A stretch of 64,000 nt of DNA from contig NZ_JAUTAG010000001.1 in the NCBI RefSeq assembly GCF_030818255.1, positions 2,914,001-2,978,000 on the forward strand, in the 5' to 3' direction. Below, in pieces: positions 1 to 7,511 of the stretch. Numbering within the stretch: position 1 is the stretch's first letter; the number at the start of each line of letters is the position of its first letter. This DNA comes from Microbacterium sp. SORGH_AS_0969. Lineage in GTDB: Bacteria; Actinomycetota; Actinomycetes; Actinomycetales; Microbacteriaceae. The translations under genes and the position numbers were made by a program. The notes below the pieces were generated by a model. That model saw only the letters and a program-made list of their open reading frames with translations. It searched no databases and had not been told where the DNA came from.

Positions 1-1052
1 TCGGCCTTCCCAACGTCGGAAAGTCGACCCTCTTCAACGCCCTGACCAAGAACTCGGTACTCGCGGCGAACTACCCGTTCGCGACCATCGAGCCGAACGT
101 CGGGGTCGTGAACCTTCCCGATGTGCGCCTTCAGCAGCTCGCCGATGTCTTCGGCAGCGAGCGGCTCGTTCCCGCCGCGGTGTCGTTCGTCGACATCGCC
201 GGGATCGTGCGGGGCGCGAGCGAGGGTGAGGGCCTCGGCAACCAGTTCCTCGCGAACATCCGGGAAGCGGATGCCATCGCCCAGGTCGTACGCGGATTCG
301 CCGACGACGACGTGGTCCACGTCGACGGAGCGGTGAATCCCGCGAGCGACATGGAGACGATCAACGCCGAGCTGCAGCTCGCCGACCTCCAGACGCTCGA
401 GAAGGCGATCACCCGGTACGAGAAAGAGGTCAAGGGCAAGAAGCTCGATCCCTCGGTTCTCGAAGCCGCCAAGGCCGCGCAGGACGCGCTTCAGCGCGGC
501 GTGCTGCTCTCGGCATCCGGTCTCGATCTCTCGCCGATCCGCGAGCTGGGTCTGTTGACCGCGAAGCCCTTCATCTTCGTCTTCAACGTCGACGAGGCCG
601 TGCTCACCGACCAAGCGAAGAAGGATGAGCTGGCGGCGCTGGTCGCGCCCGCGAAGGCCGTCTTCCTGGATGCCAAGATCGAGTCGGAGCTCATCGACCT
701 CGATCCCGAGGATGCCGCCGAGCTGCTGGCATCCACCGGTCAGGACGAGTCGGGCCTCGACCAGCTCGCGCGCATCGGCTTCGACACTCTGGGGCTGCAG
801 ACCTACCTCACCGCGGGCCCGAAGGAAGCACGGGCGTGGACGATCCCGCAGGGCGCGAAAGCGCCGCAGGCGGCCGGCGTCATCCACACCGACTTCGAGA
901 AGGGCTTCATCAAGGCCGAGGTCATCTCGTTCGCCGACCTGATCGAACTCGGCTCGGTCGCCGAGGCCCGGGCGAAGGGCAAGGCTCGCCTCGAGGGCAA
1001 GGACTACGTCATGCAGGACGGCGACGTGGTGGAGTTCCGCTTCAACAACTGA
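1..1052 (+). CDS. ychF: Redox-regulated GTPase/ATPase YchF (5' end missing)
   Basis: Obg-family P-loop NTPase YchF, which binds ribosomes and hydrolyses ATP. The reading frame enters at base 3 and opens directly on the G1 loop (GLPNVGKST), so only a few N-terminal residues lie outside the window. The switch region [17 protein letters not shown] and the NVDE motif are visible; YchF members carry NxxE instead of the GTP-selective NKxD, which explains their ATP preference. A coiled-coil middle part and a C-terminal TGS domain (about the last 80 residues, ending EFRFNN) follow. Its last 25 nt are repeated at 3295-3319, and an internal fragment recurs near 2290-2340. Confidence 0.97.
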   Translation, partial: GLPNVGKSTLFNALTKNSVLAANYPFATIEPNVGVVNLPDVRLQQLADVFGSERLVPAAVSFVDIAGIVRGASEGEGLGNQFLANIREADAIAQVVRGFADDDVVHVDGAVNPASDMETINAELQLADLQTLEKAITRYEKEVKGKKLDPSVLEAAKAAQDALQRGVLLSASGLDLSPIRELGLLTAKPFIFVFNVDEAVLTDQAKKDELAALVAPAKAVFLDAKIESELIDLDPEDAAELLASTGQDESGLDQLARIGFDTLGLQTYLTAGPKEARAWTIPQGAKAPQAAGVIHTDFEKGFIKAEVISFADLIELGSVAEARAKGKARLEGKDYVMQDGDVVEFRFNN

Positions 1053-1053
1053 G
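1029..1053 (+). repeat. Direct repeat copy 1: 3' end of ychF
   Basis: The terminal codons of ychF (VEFRFNN plus stop) recur 2.27 kb downstream with one change in 25 nt. The two copies enclose accessory genes that do not belong to the usual ychF neighbourhood. Confidence 0.8.
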
Positions 1054-1094
1054 TGGACCCGCGCCACGCGGGCGGAGTCGACGAGAATGGCCCA

Positions 1095-1607
1095 GTGAGC
1101 GACGACACTTCGCCACCGACACGTCGGCGTTGGCGTGCGGAGCACCAGCCGGCCGTCCGGCACTGGCGGCACGGATTCTTCACGAGCTTCCGGCGGAACG
1201 ATCCCGTCTTCGTCGTGGCCTCGTACCTTCTCGTGACAGCGGGCGCGGGAATCGGCTCAGGCGCGTTCGGCGGCAAAGGAGCGACCCGGATCACTCCTGA
1301 CGAATCGGCGATCGTCATCGCCGTGAGCGCGGTTCTGATGTCGGTGGCGTTGCTGGCCGTGGCCGTCCGCCTCCCGTTCACTTCGGATCGGTCGCCGCTT
1401 TCGCTTGGCGGTACGGTCTTCGTGGGCTGCATGAGTGCGATGTCCGTGACCGTCGTCGTCGCGCGCGCCGAAGGCGTCCTGTCTTCGGCGATGTGGGCGA
1501 TGTTCGGTGCCATGCTCTTGTGTGCGGTCGTCGCGGCCGTGACCCTGCCCTTTTGCCTTCGTCGCCCGCTGAGCACGCGGCCGGTAGCGCACCCAGGCAG
1601 TGAATGA
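1095..1607 (+). CDS. Small four-helix membrane protein, unknown function
   Basis: 170-residue protein with no family I recognise. A basic, soluble N-terminus of about 35 residues is followed by four hydrophobic stretches (around residues 36-55, 70-92, 105-125 and 130-152), consistent with a four-pass membrane protein. I chose GTG at 1095 because GAGAAT, a -10-like box, ends 6 nt before it, the spacing seen for leaderless genes in this window; an upstream in-frame GTG at 1053 directly abuts the ychF stop and gives an unconvincing N-terminus. It lies inside the segment flanked by the ychF 3'-end repeats. Confidence 0.6.
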   Translation: MSDDTSPPTRRRWRAEHQPAVRHWRHGFFTSFRRNDPVFVVASYLLVTAGAGIGSGAFGGKGATRITPDESAIVIAVSAVLMSVALLAVAVRLPFTSDRSPLSLGGTVFVGCMSAMSVTVVVARAEGVLSSAMWAMFGAMLLCAVVAAVTLPFCLRRPLSTRPVAHPGSE

Positions 1608-1613
1608 TCAGGT

Positions 1614-1644
1614 TAACGCCTCGCGTTATTAACGCTGTGCGTTA
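1614..1644. promoter_or_regulatory. Twin palindromic operator of higBA
   Basis: Two perfect 15-bp palindromes of the form TAACGC-N3-GCGTTA lie at 1614-1628 and 1630-1644, centre-to-centre 16 bp, so they sit on one helix face after about 1.5 turns. They end 12 bp before the higB start and overlap the AT-rich TTATAT box at 1642-1647. Antitoxins of the HigA class repress their own promoters through such palindromes; binding here is inferred. Confidence 0.8.
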
Positions 1645-1656
1645 TATCATGACGGC

Positions 1657-1938
1657 GTGATCAGGTCGTTCGGGAGCAAGGAGACCGAGCGGCTGTGGCG
1701 TCGTGAACGCGTGCCCTCGATCGATCCTCGGATCCATTCGACGGCATTGCGAAAGCTGCGTCAGGTGGGATCTGCCGAGTCGCTGGACGATCTTCGGGTT
1801 CCACCAGGAAACCGGCTCGAGGCTCTCAAGGGTGCTCGAGCGGGGCAACACAGCATCAGGATCAACGACCAGTGGCGGGTCTGCTTCGTGTGGACCGACG
1901 CTGGGCCAGAGGAGGTGGAGATCGTTGACTATCACTGA
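1657..1938 (+). CDS. higB: HigB-type toxin (RelE superfamily mRNA interferase)
   Basis: 93-residue toxin of the HigB/RelE fold, expected to cleave mRNA in the ribosomal A site until bound by HigA. The sequence has the family pattern: N-terminal IRSFGSKETERLW, central LRKLRQ and LDDLRVPPGNRLEAL, then IRINDQWRVCFVW and the C-terminal VEIVDYH, with the conserved Arg and His/Tyr positions expected for activity. Start is GTG 1657. The toxin precedes its antitoxin, the gene order typical of higBA, and the two coding regions overlap by 14 nt, indicating translational coupling. Expression is presumably controlled by the twin palindromes just upstream. Confidence 0.92.
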   Translation: MIRSFGSKETERLWRRERVPSIDPRIHSTALRKLRQVGSAESLDDLRVPPGNRLEALKGARAGQHSIRINDQWRVCFVWTDAGPEEVEIVDYH

Positions 1939-2227
1939 CAAGATTCCTCCGGTCCACCCCGGTGAAGTTCTTCTGGAGGACTTCATCAACGGGCTGGGGA
2001 TCACGCAGCACAAGCTCGCTGTCGCCATCGGGGTTCCGCCACGGCGGATCAACGAGATCGTGCACGGCGCTCGCGGGATCAGCGCGGACACCGCGCTTCG
2101 ATTGTCGAGGTACTTCGGTACCTCGGCGGAGTTCTGGATCAATCTCCAGAGCTACTACGAACTCGATCGCGCCGAAGATCTCGCGGGGGAACAGATCGCC
2201 GCGATCACACCCCTCCAAGTGGCGTGA
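1925..2227 (+). CDS. higA: HigA-type antitoxin (XRE helix-turn-helix)
   Basis: 100-residue antitoxin that should bind HigB and repress the operon. It opens with the HigA hallmark PPVHPGEVLLEDF and carries an XRE helix-turn-helix at about residues 25-75 (LAVAIGVPPRRINEIVHG, TALRLSRYFGTSAEFWINLQ). The start is a TTG at 1925: an excellent AGGAGG sits at 1910-1915, 9 nt upstream, and no ATG or GTG gives a sensible N-terminus. Its 5' end overlaps higB by 14 nt. Confidence 0.92.
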   Translation: MTITDKIPPVHPGEVLLEDFINGLGITQHKLAVAIGVPPRRINEIVHGARGISADTALRLSRYFGTSAEFWINLQSYYELDRAEDLAGEQIAAITPLQVA

Positions 2228-2289
2228 CGCCGGCCGAGGGATCCGGGCGCTCGGCCCGCGTCATCGAGTGAGCGCACGCGCCTCGACGC

Positions 2290-2340
2290 GGAAGCCTTTT
2301 CCTCTTCAACGTCGGTGAGGCCGTGCTCGCCGATCAGGGC
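2290..2340 (+). pseudogene. Fragment of ychF (internal)
   Basis: The translated stretch FLFNVGEAVLADQG matches [14 protein letters not shown] of the intact YchF, and the DNA matches bases 564-615 with a short deletion and several substitutions. It is an isolated scrap in sense orientation, immediately followed by an antisense scrap of an ADP-ribosylglycohydrolase gene. No start or stop of the parent gene is kept. Confidence 0.65.
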
Positions 2341-2430
2341 GGCAACCGTGTCGGTGTCGTCGCCGCCGCAGACGGCTCGTTCGATGGAATCCAGGGGTCC
2401 CGTCAGCGCGCCCTCACGAGCCCCACGGAG
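2331..2430 (-). pseudogene. Fragment of an ADP-ribosylglycohydrolase gene
   Basis: On the minus strand the translation contains GPLDSIERAV and GGDDTDTVAALIG, matching GPLDAIERAV and GGNDTDTVAAIAG of the intact enzyme encoded at 4387-5346 (about 19 of 24 residues), including the metal-binding DTDT motif. Only this C-terminal piece is present. It fuses directly to the ychF fragment, so this is recombination debris rather than a gene. Confidence 0.7.
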
Positions 2431-2448
2431 TACGCGGGACAGGCCTGT

Positions 2449-3189
2449 GTGGCGGTCCAAGCCTCAGCCGTGCCGGGCTTGAAGCCCACACAGAATGCGC
2501 GCCTCGTGGACGAATGGTGTGACTTCTTCTCGGCGGGGCGGACTGGCATCCGGGATCTTTCCTTCCCCATGCGCATGCCTAAGCGCTTGTTCGCCGCTCT
2601 TGCCAGTCAAACGCAGTTGCGACGTCTGGCGGTGCTCACCGGCATCTACGACGATCTCTGCCCCCTTGCCGCGATGACTGAACTGCGGGAACTGGAGCTC
2701 GAGTCGGCGACCTCCGTGACGTCCCTGGAGCCGGTTCGACACCTCGCGAGGCTCGAATCGCTCCGTATCGGCGGTTTGCATAGGTTGCGGGACTACTCGC
2801 CTGTGGCGGACATCACAGGGTTGCGTCAATTGGAGCTGGGCTTCGCCTACGGGCAAACGTACGCCGACTCGTACGAATTCGTCCGAGATCTCGGCTCTCT
2901 ACGGATGGCGCGGTTCTGTTTGATTCCCGCCGGTCTGAGATACGAACCACTGCTTGCGCTGACTCACGTCGAGGATCTCGCCGTTTACGTGGGTGCGCGG
3001 AACCAGCGGAAGATGACTCCGACGCTCATCGACCTGGAGTGGGCGCTCCCCGGGATTCAGCGATGCAAGGCAGACATCGTCGCACGGCGGACCTATGAGT
3101 GGCGGCGCGGAGAGCGTATCGGACATTGGATCTCGGACGATGAGGGGACAGCGACTCTGTTCCGCTACGACCCGCCGAGCCTCGACTGA
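2449..3189 (+). CDS. Leucine-rich-repeat-like protein, unknown function
   Basis: The frame is open from 2323, but its first 100 nt run through debris of other genes. I place the start at GTG 2449 with little certainty (GTG 2470, GTG 2506 and ATG 2569 are alternatives). From about residue 50 it shows spaced LxxLxxL units (TELRELELES, ARLESLRIGG, TGLRQLELGF, THVEDLAVYV), about five irregular repeats with the character of bacterial LRR proteins. There is no signal peptide or membrane segment. The sequence is less GC-rich than its neighbours and lies in the segment flanked by ychF-end repeats, suggesting transfer. Confidence 0.55.
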   Translation: MAVQASAVPGLKPTQNARLVDEWCDFFSAGRTGIRDLSFPMRMPKRLFAALASQTQLRRLAVLTGIYDDLCPLAAMTELRELELESATSVTSLEPVRHLARLESLRIGGLHRLRDYSPVADITGLRQLELGFAYGQTYADSYEFVRDLGSLRMARFCLIPAGLRYEPLLALTHVEDLAVYVGARNQRKMTPTLIDLEWALPGIQRCKADIVARRTYEWRRGERIGHWISDDEGTATLFRYDPPSLD

Positions 3190-3294
3190 AGGGTGACGAC
3201 GTGGTCGAAGGTGTCAGACGGCGGAGTCCGGCATAGGAGCAGATCCGGCGGAGCTGACGAGATCAACGGGGCCGATTCACACGAAGACCACATC

Positions 3295-3319
3295 GTGGAG
3301 TTCCGCTTCAACAATTGAG
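3295..3319 (+). repeat. Direct repeat copy 2: 3' end of ychF
   Basis: Identical to 1029-1053 at 24 of 25 positions (one C to T), including the ychF stop codon. The sequence upstream of it is not ychF, so only the extreme 3' end was copied or left behind. Confidence 0.8.
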
Positions 3320-3345
3320 CAAGGGCTCGACGTAGGATCGCCGGC

Positions 3346-3705
3346 ATGAGCGGGACCCCTCCGACCAGGCGTGTCATTCGGCTCTTCCCGGATTACGGGC
3401 GGGACTGGCCGTTGTGGGAGAACTCCACACCGACGTGGGACGTCGGATACACGACGACGCCCGCCGAGTACGGGCTTTCGAGTGCGCTGACGAGGGACCT
3501 CGCGGAGTGGAACACTCTGTGGGAGGCGAACTTCGATCCCTTCGAAGGGTGGAAGAACGAACCCGCTCGGGAGTCCTGGCGAGAATCCGGTGACCGGATC
3601 GCGACACGTCTGCAGGAGGAAGTCCGCGACTTCGCAGACGTCCAGTACGAGCCGTGGCCGCTCGGCGGCGAGCACGGTCCGTGGGGCTCGACGATCGATG
3701 GATGA
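3346..3705 (+). CDS. Hypothetical protein, 119 aa
   Basis: Soluble, acidic, Trp-rich protein (WPLWENS, WDVGY, WNTLW, WKNEPARESW). I recognise no family. The ATG at 3346 is supported by TAGGAT at 3333-3338, 7 nt upstream, a typical leaderless arrangement. It follows directly on the second ychF-end repeat, so it may be the first gene that originally followed ychF or another cassette inserted there. Confidence 0.65.
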   Translation: MSGTPPTRRVIRLFPDYGRDWPLWENSTPTWDVGYTTTPAEYGLSSALTRDLAEWNTLWEANFDPFEGWKNEPARESWRESGDRIATRLQEEVRDFADVQYEPWPLGGEHGPWGSTIDG

Positions 3706-3789
3706 CGCGCAGCGTTAGTCCGTGCGCGTTGGAGGTCGACGCGAGCGTCGGCGCAAACCGCCCAGGGCAGTGAGGAGGCCGGGAAGAGG

Positions 3790-4056
3790 TCAGTAGTGGT
3801 AGCGCGCCTGCAAGATCGTGATGTGGGTCTCATTCGCGACGTAGACGAGGCGGTTCGCCTCGTCGATGCGGCGTGACCAGGCGCCGGCGAGGGCGTGTTT
3901 GAGGGCTTCGGGCTTGCCTATTCCCTCGAACGGGTCGTCGCGGAGGATGTCGGCGATGAGCTGATTGATGCGGCGGAGGGTCTTGCGATCCTGCGTCTGC
4001 CAGTCCAGGTAGTCGTCCCACCCCTCAGCTGTCCAGGCCAGCTTGCGGCCGCTCAC
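3790..4056 (-). CDS. yoeB: YoeB-type toxin (ribosome-dependent mRNA interferase)
   Basis: 88-residue Txe/YoeB toxin, which cleaves mRNA on the ribosome. Family features are clear: LAWTAEGWDDYLDWQTQDRK at the N-terminus, LRRINQLIADI, DDPFEGIGKPEALK, then WSRRIDEANRLVY and the C-terminal ILQARYHY; the catalytic Glu/Arg/His positions of the RelE fold can be matched. The GTG start overlaps the yefM stop as GTGA, so toxin translation is coupled to the antitoxin. Confidence 0.95.
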   Translation of the reverse strand: MSGRKLAWTAEGWDDYLDWQTQDRKTLRRINQLIADILRDDPFEGIGKPEALKHALAGAWSRRIDEANRLVYVANETHITILQARYHY

Positions 4057-4301
4057 GGCTCGACGAGGTCGTGTTCTTCGATCGCGTTGTCGCGAGCGCT
4101 TGCCAGGGCACTCAGCAGACGACGGGCGTTCTCGGGGGAGCGGAGCAGATAGCTGGTCTCGACGAGGGAGTCGTACTCGTCCTTCGACATGAGAACGGCG
4201 GAACCGCGCTTCGAGGTGATCTCGACCTCCGTGTGGTCGAGGTTGACGCGCTCGATGAGGCCGAAAAGGTCGCGGCGTGCTTCGCTCGTCGTGATGGCCA
4301 T
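4053..4301 (-). CDS. yefM: YefM-type antitoxin
   Basis: 82-residue Phd/YefM antitoxin that neutralises YoeB and represses the operon. The N-terminal DNA-binding half shows MAITTSEARRDLFGLIERVN and VEITSKRGSAVLMSKDEYDS, a near-consensus Phd/YefM signature; the acidic C-terminal tail binds the toxin. ATG 4301 is preceded by GGAGGA. Antitoxin precedes toxin with a 4-nt overlap. Confidence 0.95.
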   Translation of the reverse strand: MAITTSEARRDLFGLIERVNLDHTEVEITSKRGSAVLMSKDEYDSLVETSYLLRSPENARRLLSALASARDNAIEEHDLVEP

Positions 4302-4316
4302 GAGTCCTCCGAAGTC

Positions 4317-4332
4317 GTACCAGAAATGGTAC
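4317..4332. promoter_or_regulatory. Probable YefM operator
   Basis: Two GTAC cores at 4317-4320 and 4329-4332, 12 bp apart, form an inverted repeat GTACC-N6-GGTAC just upstream of yefM. As I recall, Escherichia coli YefM binds two TGTACA-core palindromes also spaced about 12 bp, which this resembles; binding is inferred. Confidence 0.6.
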
Positions 4333-4386
4333 CACTCAGAGGTTTGGCGGAGGCCGCCGGGGTGAGCCGCGGAGCGCGACGACCCG

Positions 4387-5346
4387 CTAGCCCCACGCCG
4401 AGACGGCCGACGCCCCCACCGCGAGCCGCGCGCGCCGGGCGAGCTCTGCCGCGTCGATACCCGGCCACCCGTGCAGAACGGCCGTGTGCGAGTCGGGGAG
4501 TGCTTCCGCGCCCCAGACGGCGCCGGCGAGAGAACCGGCGATCGCCGCGACCGTGTCGGTGTCGTTTCCGCCGCGGACCGCGCGCTCGATGGCATCCAGG
4601 GGTCCGTCGGCACCGGAGACCGCGGCCAGCGCACCCTGGAACGCGCGCACGACCCAGCCGTTCGCATCCCGGAAGTCGCGCGGGTGACGGCCGGAAACCA
4701 GGGCTTCGTCGATCAGCGCCGCCCACCGGTCGCGACGGTCCTGCGGCACGACGTCGAGCTGTCCGCGCATGTCGAGTTCGCCGGTCAGGATGCCATGACG
4801 GATGGCCGCGCCCCACAGGGCGCACGCATCGACGTTGTCGTCTTCCCAGTGCGTGAGTTGCGCGACCGCCGCCGCCGCGGCGGTCAGATCGGGACGGTCG
4901 AGGTAGCCGAGGGCGACGGGACCGGTTCGCATCAGCGAACCGTTGCCGCCGCTTCGTCCTGTCTCGTCATGCACGGCGCGAGCGGCTGTGCGGATGGCAT
5001 CCATCGTCGGGGGCGACGGGATACGGCCGAGGACGTGCCGGGTCTGCGCACCCACGTCGAGGGCGCTCTCAGCCCAGCCCTGCCACGCTGCGACGATGCG
5101 CTCGAGTGCGGCAGGGTCGGTGAGTCGGCGCCCCGCGGCCAGCTCGTCGAGCACCGGGATCGCCATGCTCGTGTCGTCGGTCCACTCTCCGGCTCCGTGG
5201 CCGAAGTGCCCGACGCCGAACTCGGGGGTGACCTCGTCGGGGAGTGCCGGGCCGAACTCGTACGCCGAGCCGAGAGCATCGCCGGCGGCCGACACGATGA
5301 TGGTTCCGACGGCGCGATCCATCTGGGCGGGGGAGAGGTGTGCCAT
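4387..5346 (-). CDS. ADP-ribosylglycohydrolase family protein
   Basis: 319-residue DraG/ARH-fold enzyme that hydrolyses ADP-ribose from modified substrates using two metal ions. Visible motifs: GDALGSAYEFG near the N-terminus, WTDDTSMAI (first metal motif), GNGSLMRTGPVAL, THWEDDNVDACALWG and the C-terminal GGNDTDTVAAIAGSLAG (second metal motif). ATG 5346 is supported by TACGCT ending 6 nt upstream (leaderless). The gene lies beside two toxin-antitoxin pairs. A degenerate copy of its 3' part lies at 2331-2430. The substrate is unknown. Confidence 0.92.
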   Translation of the reverse strand: MAHLSPAQMDRAVGTIIVSAAGDALGSAYEFGPALPDEVTPEFGVGHFGHGAGEWTDDTSMAIPVLDELAAGRRLTDPAALERIVAAWQGWAESALDVGAQTRHVLGRIPSPPTMDAIRTAARAVHDETGRSGGNGSLMRTGPVALGYLDRPDLTAAAAAVAQLTHWEDDNVDACALWGAAIRHGILTGELDMRGQLDVVPQDRRDRWAALIDEALVSGRHPRDFRDANGWVVRAFQGALAAVSGADGPLDAIERAVRGGNDTDTVAAIAGSLAGAVWGAEALPDSHTAVLHGWPGIDAAELARRARLAVGASAVSAWG

Positions 5347-5446
5347 CGTCCCAGCGTACGAGCACCTCTGCGCGCGGGCGCTGCGTCCGAACGGACACCT
5401 TGTCCAGCCCCGCCGAGGACCCGCGCGCTTTCGTAAACCGGCGGCC

Positions 5447-6187
5447 GTGAACGCGCCGAACCCCCGCACCGCCTTCATCCCGCCCGGGTGGGCGACGCCC
5501 TTCGCCTCGCGGAAGCGCCTGCAGTTGCTTCCCGCGGAGATGTTCAACCGCACCTTCGAGCGCGCGCCGGACGACTGGCTGCACGTCGCACCCTTGCGGC
5601 GGCCACCGCTGATCCTCACGATCGCGTTCGGCCTCATCACCCTCATGTGCGGGTGGATCGTATGGGGCGTGCTCGCGCAGGCGGGGACGACCCCGTCGAT
5701 GCAGGGGCCCATGCCCTACGTGATCGCCGTGATGTTCGGCATCCTGGGTCTGTTCGCCGTGATCGTGTTCCTCAATCTGATCGCTGCCTCGCGCAGCCGC
5801 GCCTCGTGGGGCAACCGCCAGTGCATCGCGGTCGGACGCAGCGGAATCGCGGTGCGCTACCAGGGGGTGGCGGTGAACATCCCGTGGGACGAGGTGACGG
5901 GCATCTGGGCCACGACGACCAACTCGACCGGTGTGTCGCAGGCCCGCCTGATCAAGACGCCGGTCCTGCGCATCGAGCGGGACACGGGCGACGGCACGGA
6001 GGGCGTGCTCGGTTCTTGGAACATCGCGCCTTTCGTTCTGGATGCCGCGCCCCAGGCGACCTACGCGGCCGTGCACTTCTCCCGGCTCACGCCCGCCGCG
6101 CGTCACGAGCTCGGGACGACCCTCGGTCAGCAGAGGATCGACGGCTTCGCGGGCTACGCACCCACCACGGTCGCGCCACGGGGATAG
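5447..6187 (+). CDS. Membrane protein with PH-like C-terminal domain, unknown function
   Basis: 246-residue protein. The N-terminal 60 residues are soluble, followed by two transmembrane helices (roughly residues 63-88 and 98-120), then a C-terminal region of about 120 residues (CIAVGRSGIAVRYQGVAVNI, PWDEVTGIWATTT) that looks like the PH-like domain common in small actinobacterial membrane proteins. I chose GTG 5447; the frame is open further upstream but there it overlaps the divergent gene. Role unknown. Confidence 0.65.
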   Translation: MNAPNPRTAFIPPGWATPFASRKRLQLLPAEMFNRTFERAPDDWLHVAPLRRPPLILTIAFGLITLMCGWIVWGVLAQAGTTPSMQGPMPYVIAVMFGILGLFAVIVFLNLIAASRSRASWGNRQCIAVGRSGIAVRYQGVAVNIPWDEVTGIWATTTNSTGVSQARLIKTPVLRIERDTGDGTEGVLGSWNIAPFVLDAAPQATYAAVHFSRLTPAARHELGTTLGQQRIDGFAGYAPTTVAPRG

Positions 6188-6196
6188 TCTCGAGCG

Positions 6197-7511
6197 TCAG
6201 CCGCCGAGCTCGGAGGGATGAGTCAGCCGCCACCACAGCGTCGGCTCCTCGATCGCCCCCGAGATCTTCACGTCGGCCGAGGCGGTGTTCGGCCCCGCCG
6301 TCCAGGTGATCGTGCCGACCTTCTCTCCGTCGGCGTACTTCTCCGGCGTCGTCGTGTCGAGCGAGGTGGCCACGGGCGTGTCCGACCACGTCATGATCGA
6401 GGCGTTCTGCGCCATGACGACCTTCGCCGACGATCCCCAGGGGGTCGTGATCTCACCCACCTCGGCGCCGGCCGTCCACCACCTGCAGCGTGTGGAATCC
6501 ATCCCGAATGCTCTCGAGAAGAACGACGACATCCTGGTTCGCGCTCGCTCGGGTCTCGCCGCCCAGGCGGACACCGAGGACGTGCAGCGGCGCGCCGATG
6601 CCGACGTCGAGAACGGACGTGAAGAGCAGGTTGAAGATGCCGTCACCGAGGTTGCCCGTCTTCAACCCCGTGATCCCGGAGGTGCCGAGGAGGGCGTTGG
6701 TGTTCTCGATGTTCCCGGGGCCCGCGGGGAGGTCGGCCCACTGCGTCGCGGCGATCGCGGCGATCGTGGGATTGGCCGCGGCGATCCGGCCGAGCGAGAG
6801 GAGGTCGCTTGGCGTGCTCGTATTGCGGTCGTCGATGCCCGTGGCATCCACGATCCGGGTCGAGTTCAGCCCGTTCCTGCTCAGCCAGGAGCGCGCGGCG
6901 TCGACATAGGCGCCATCCGAGCCGTAGGCCCAGCGGGCGATCGCTGTGGCGTAGTTGCTCGCCGACGGCAGGAGCATGGTCTCGAGCGAGTCGTGCAACG
7001 ACAGCTTGAGCCCGTCGGGCATCCGCGCGATCGTCGCGCCGCGGACGTAGTACTGGTCGTAGAGGTCGGTATCGGCTTCGGTGTAGGCGATCGTCGGCCC
7101 GGGATCGTTCGCGTCTGCCAGCGGGTGAGCGTCGAGCACGACGAGCGCGGTGACGAGTTTCGCGATGCTCGCGATGGGTCGCGCATCGTCGCCCCCCGAC
7201 GACAACCATGCGCCGGCGGCATCCGGTCCGAGGTAGGACTCACCACCCGCGACACTGACGAGCATCGAGCCGGAGGCGGGGAGCCTCACCTCGGTCTTCG
7301 CGCCGGGGGCGACGCTGGGCGCGGAAGACGTGACCGTCGGGGCAGCCAACGGCGCCGCCGAAGCCCACCAGACGTAGCCGCCGCTTCCGCCGAAGACCAC
7401 CAGCACGAGGACGAGGAAGACGATCAGGGCGATGCGTCCACCGCGTCCGCTCGGGCGTTCGACCTCATTCGCGCCGTCGAGCAGATCGCCGAAAGGACTG
7501 TCCTCGCTCAT
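6197..7511 (-). pseudogene. D-Ala-D-Ala carboxypeptidase-like protein, frameshifted near 6460-6490
   Basis: Peptidase S11-like cell-wall enzyme. Residues 1-345 read from ATG 7511: a cytosolic tail, one membrane anchor (IALIVFLVLVLVVFGGSGG), the nucleophile motif SIAK, LPSASNYA, and KTG in LKTGNLGDG. After HTLQVVDG the frame hits TGA at 6453, while the remaining ~90 residues (EVGEITTPWGSSAKVV through LTHPSELGG), clearly the C-terminal domain, continue one base over to 6197. A single extra base would explain this; a sequencing error cannot be excluded. The SxN motif reads SAS, an unusual third residue (Streptomyces K15 has SGC). It overlaps the upstream lipoprotein gene by 4 nt. Confidence 0.8.

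Noticed and set aside
1029..3319. Integrative element or prophage at ychF
   Set aside because: No integrase, transposase or tRNA is present, so only the repeat-bounded segment is claimed, not a mobile element.
5385..5396. GTCCGAACGGAC palindrome in the divergent region before the 5447 gene
   Set aside because: Five-base arms and a single copy; too little to call an operator in such GC-rich sequence.
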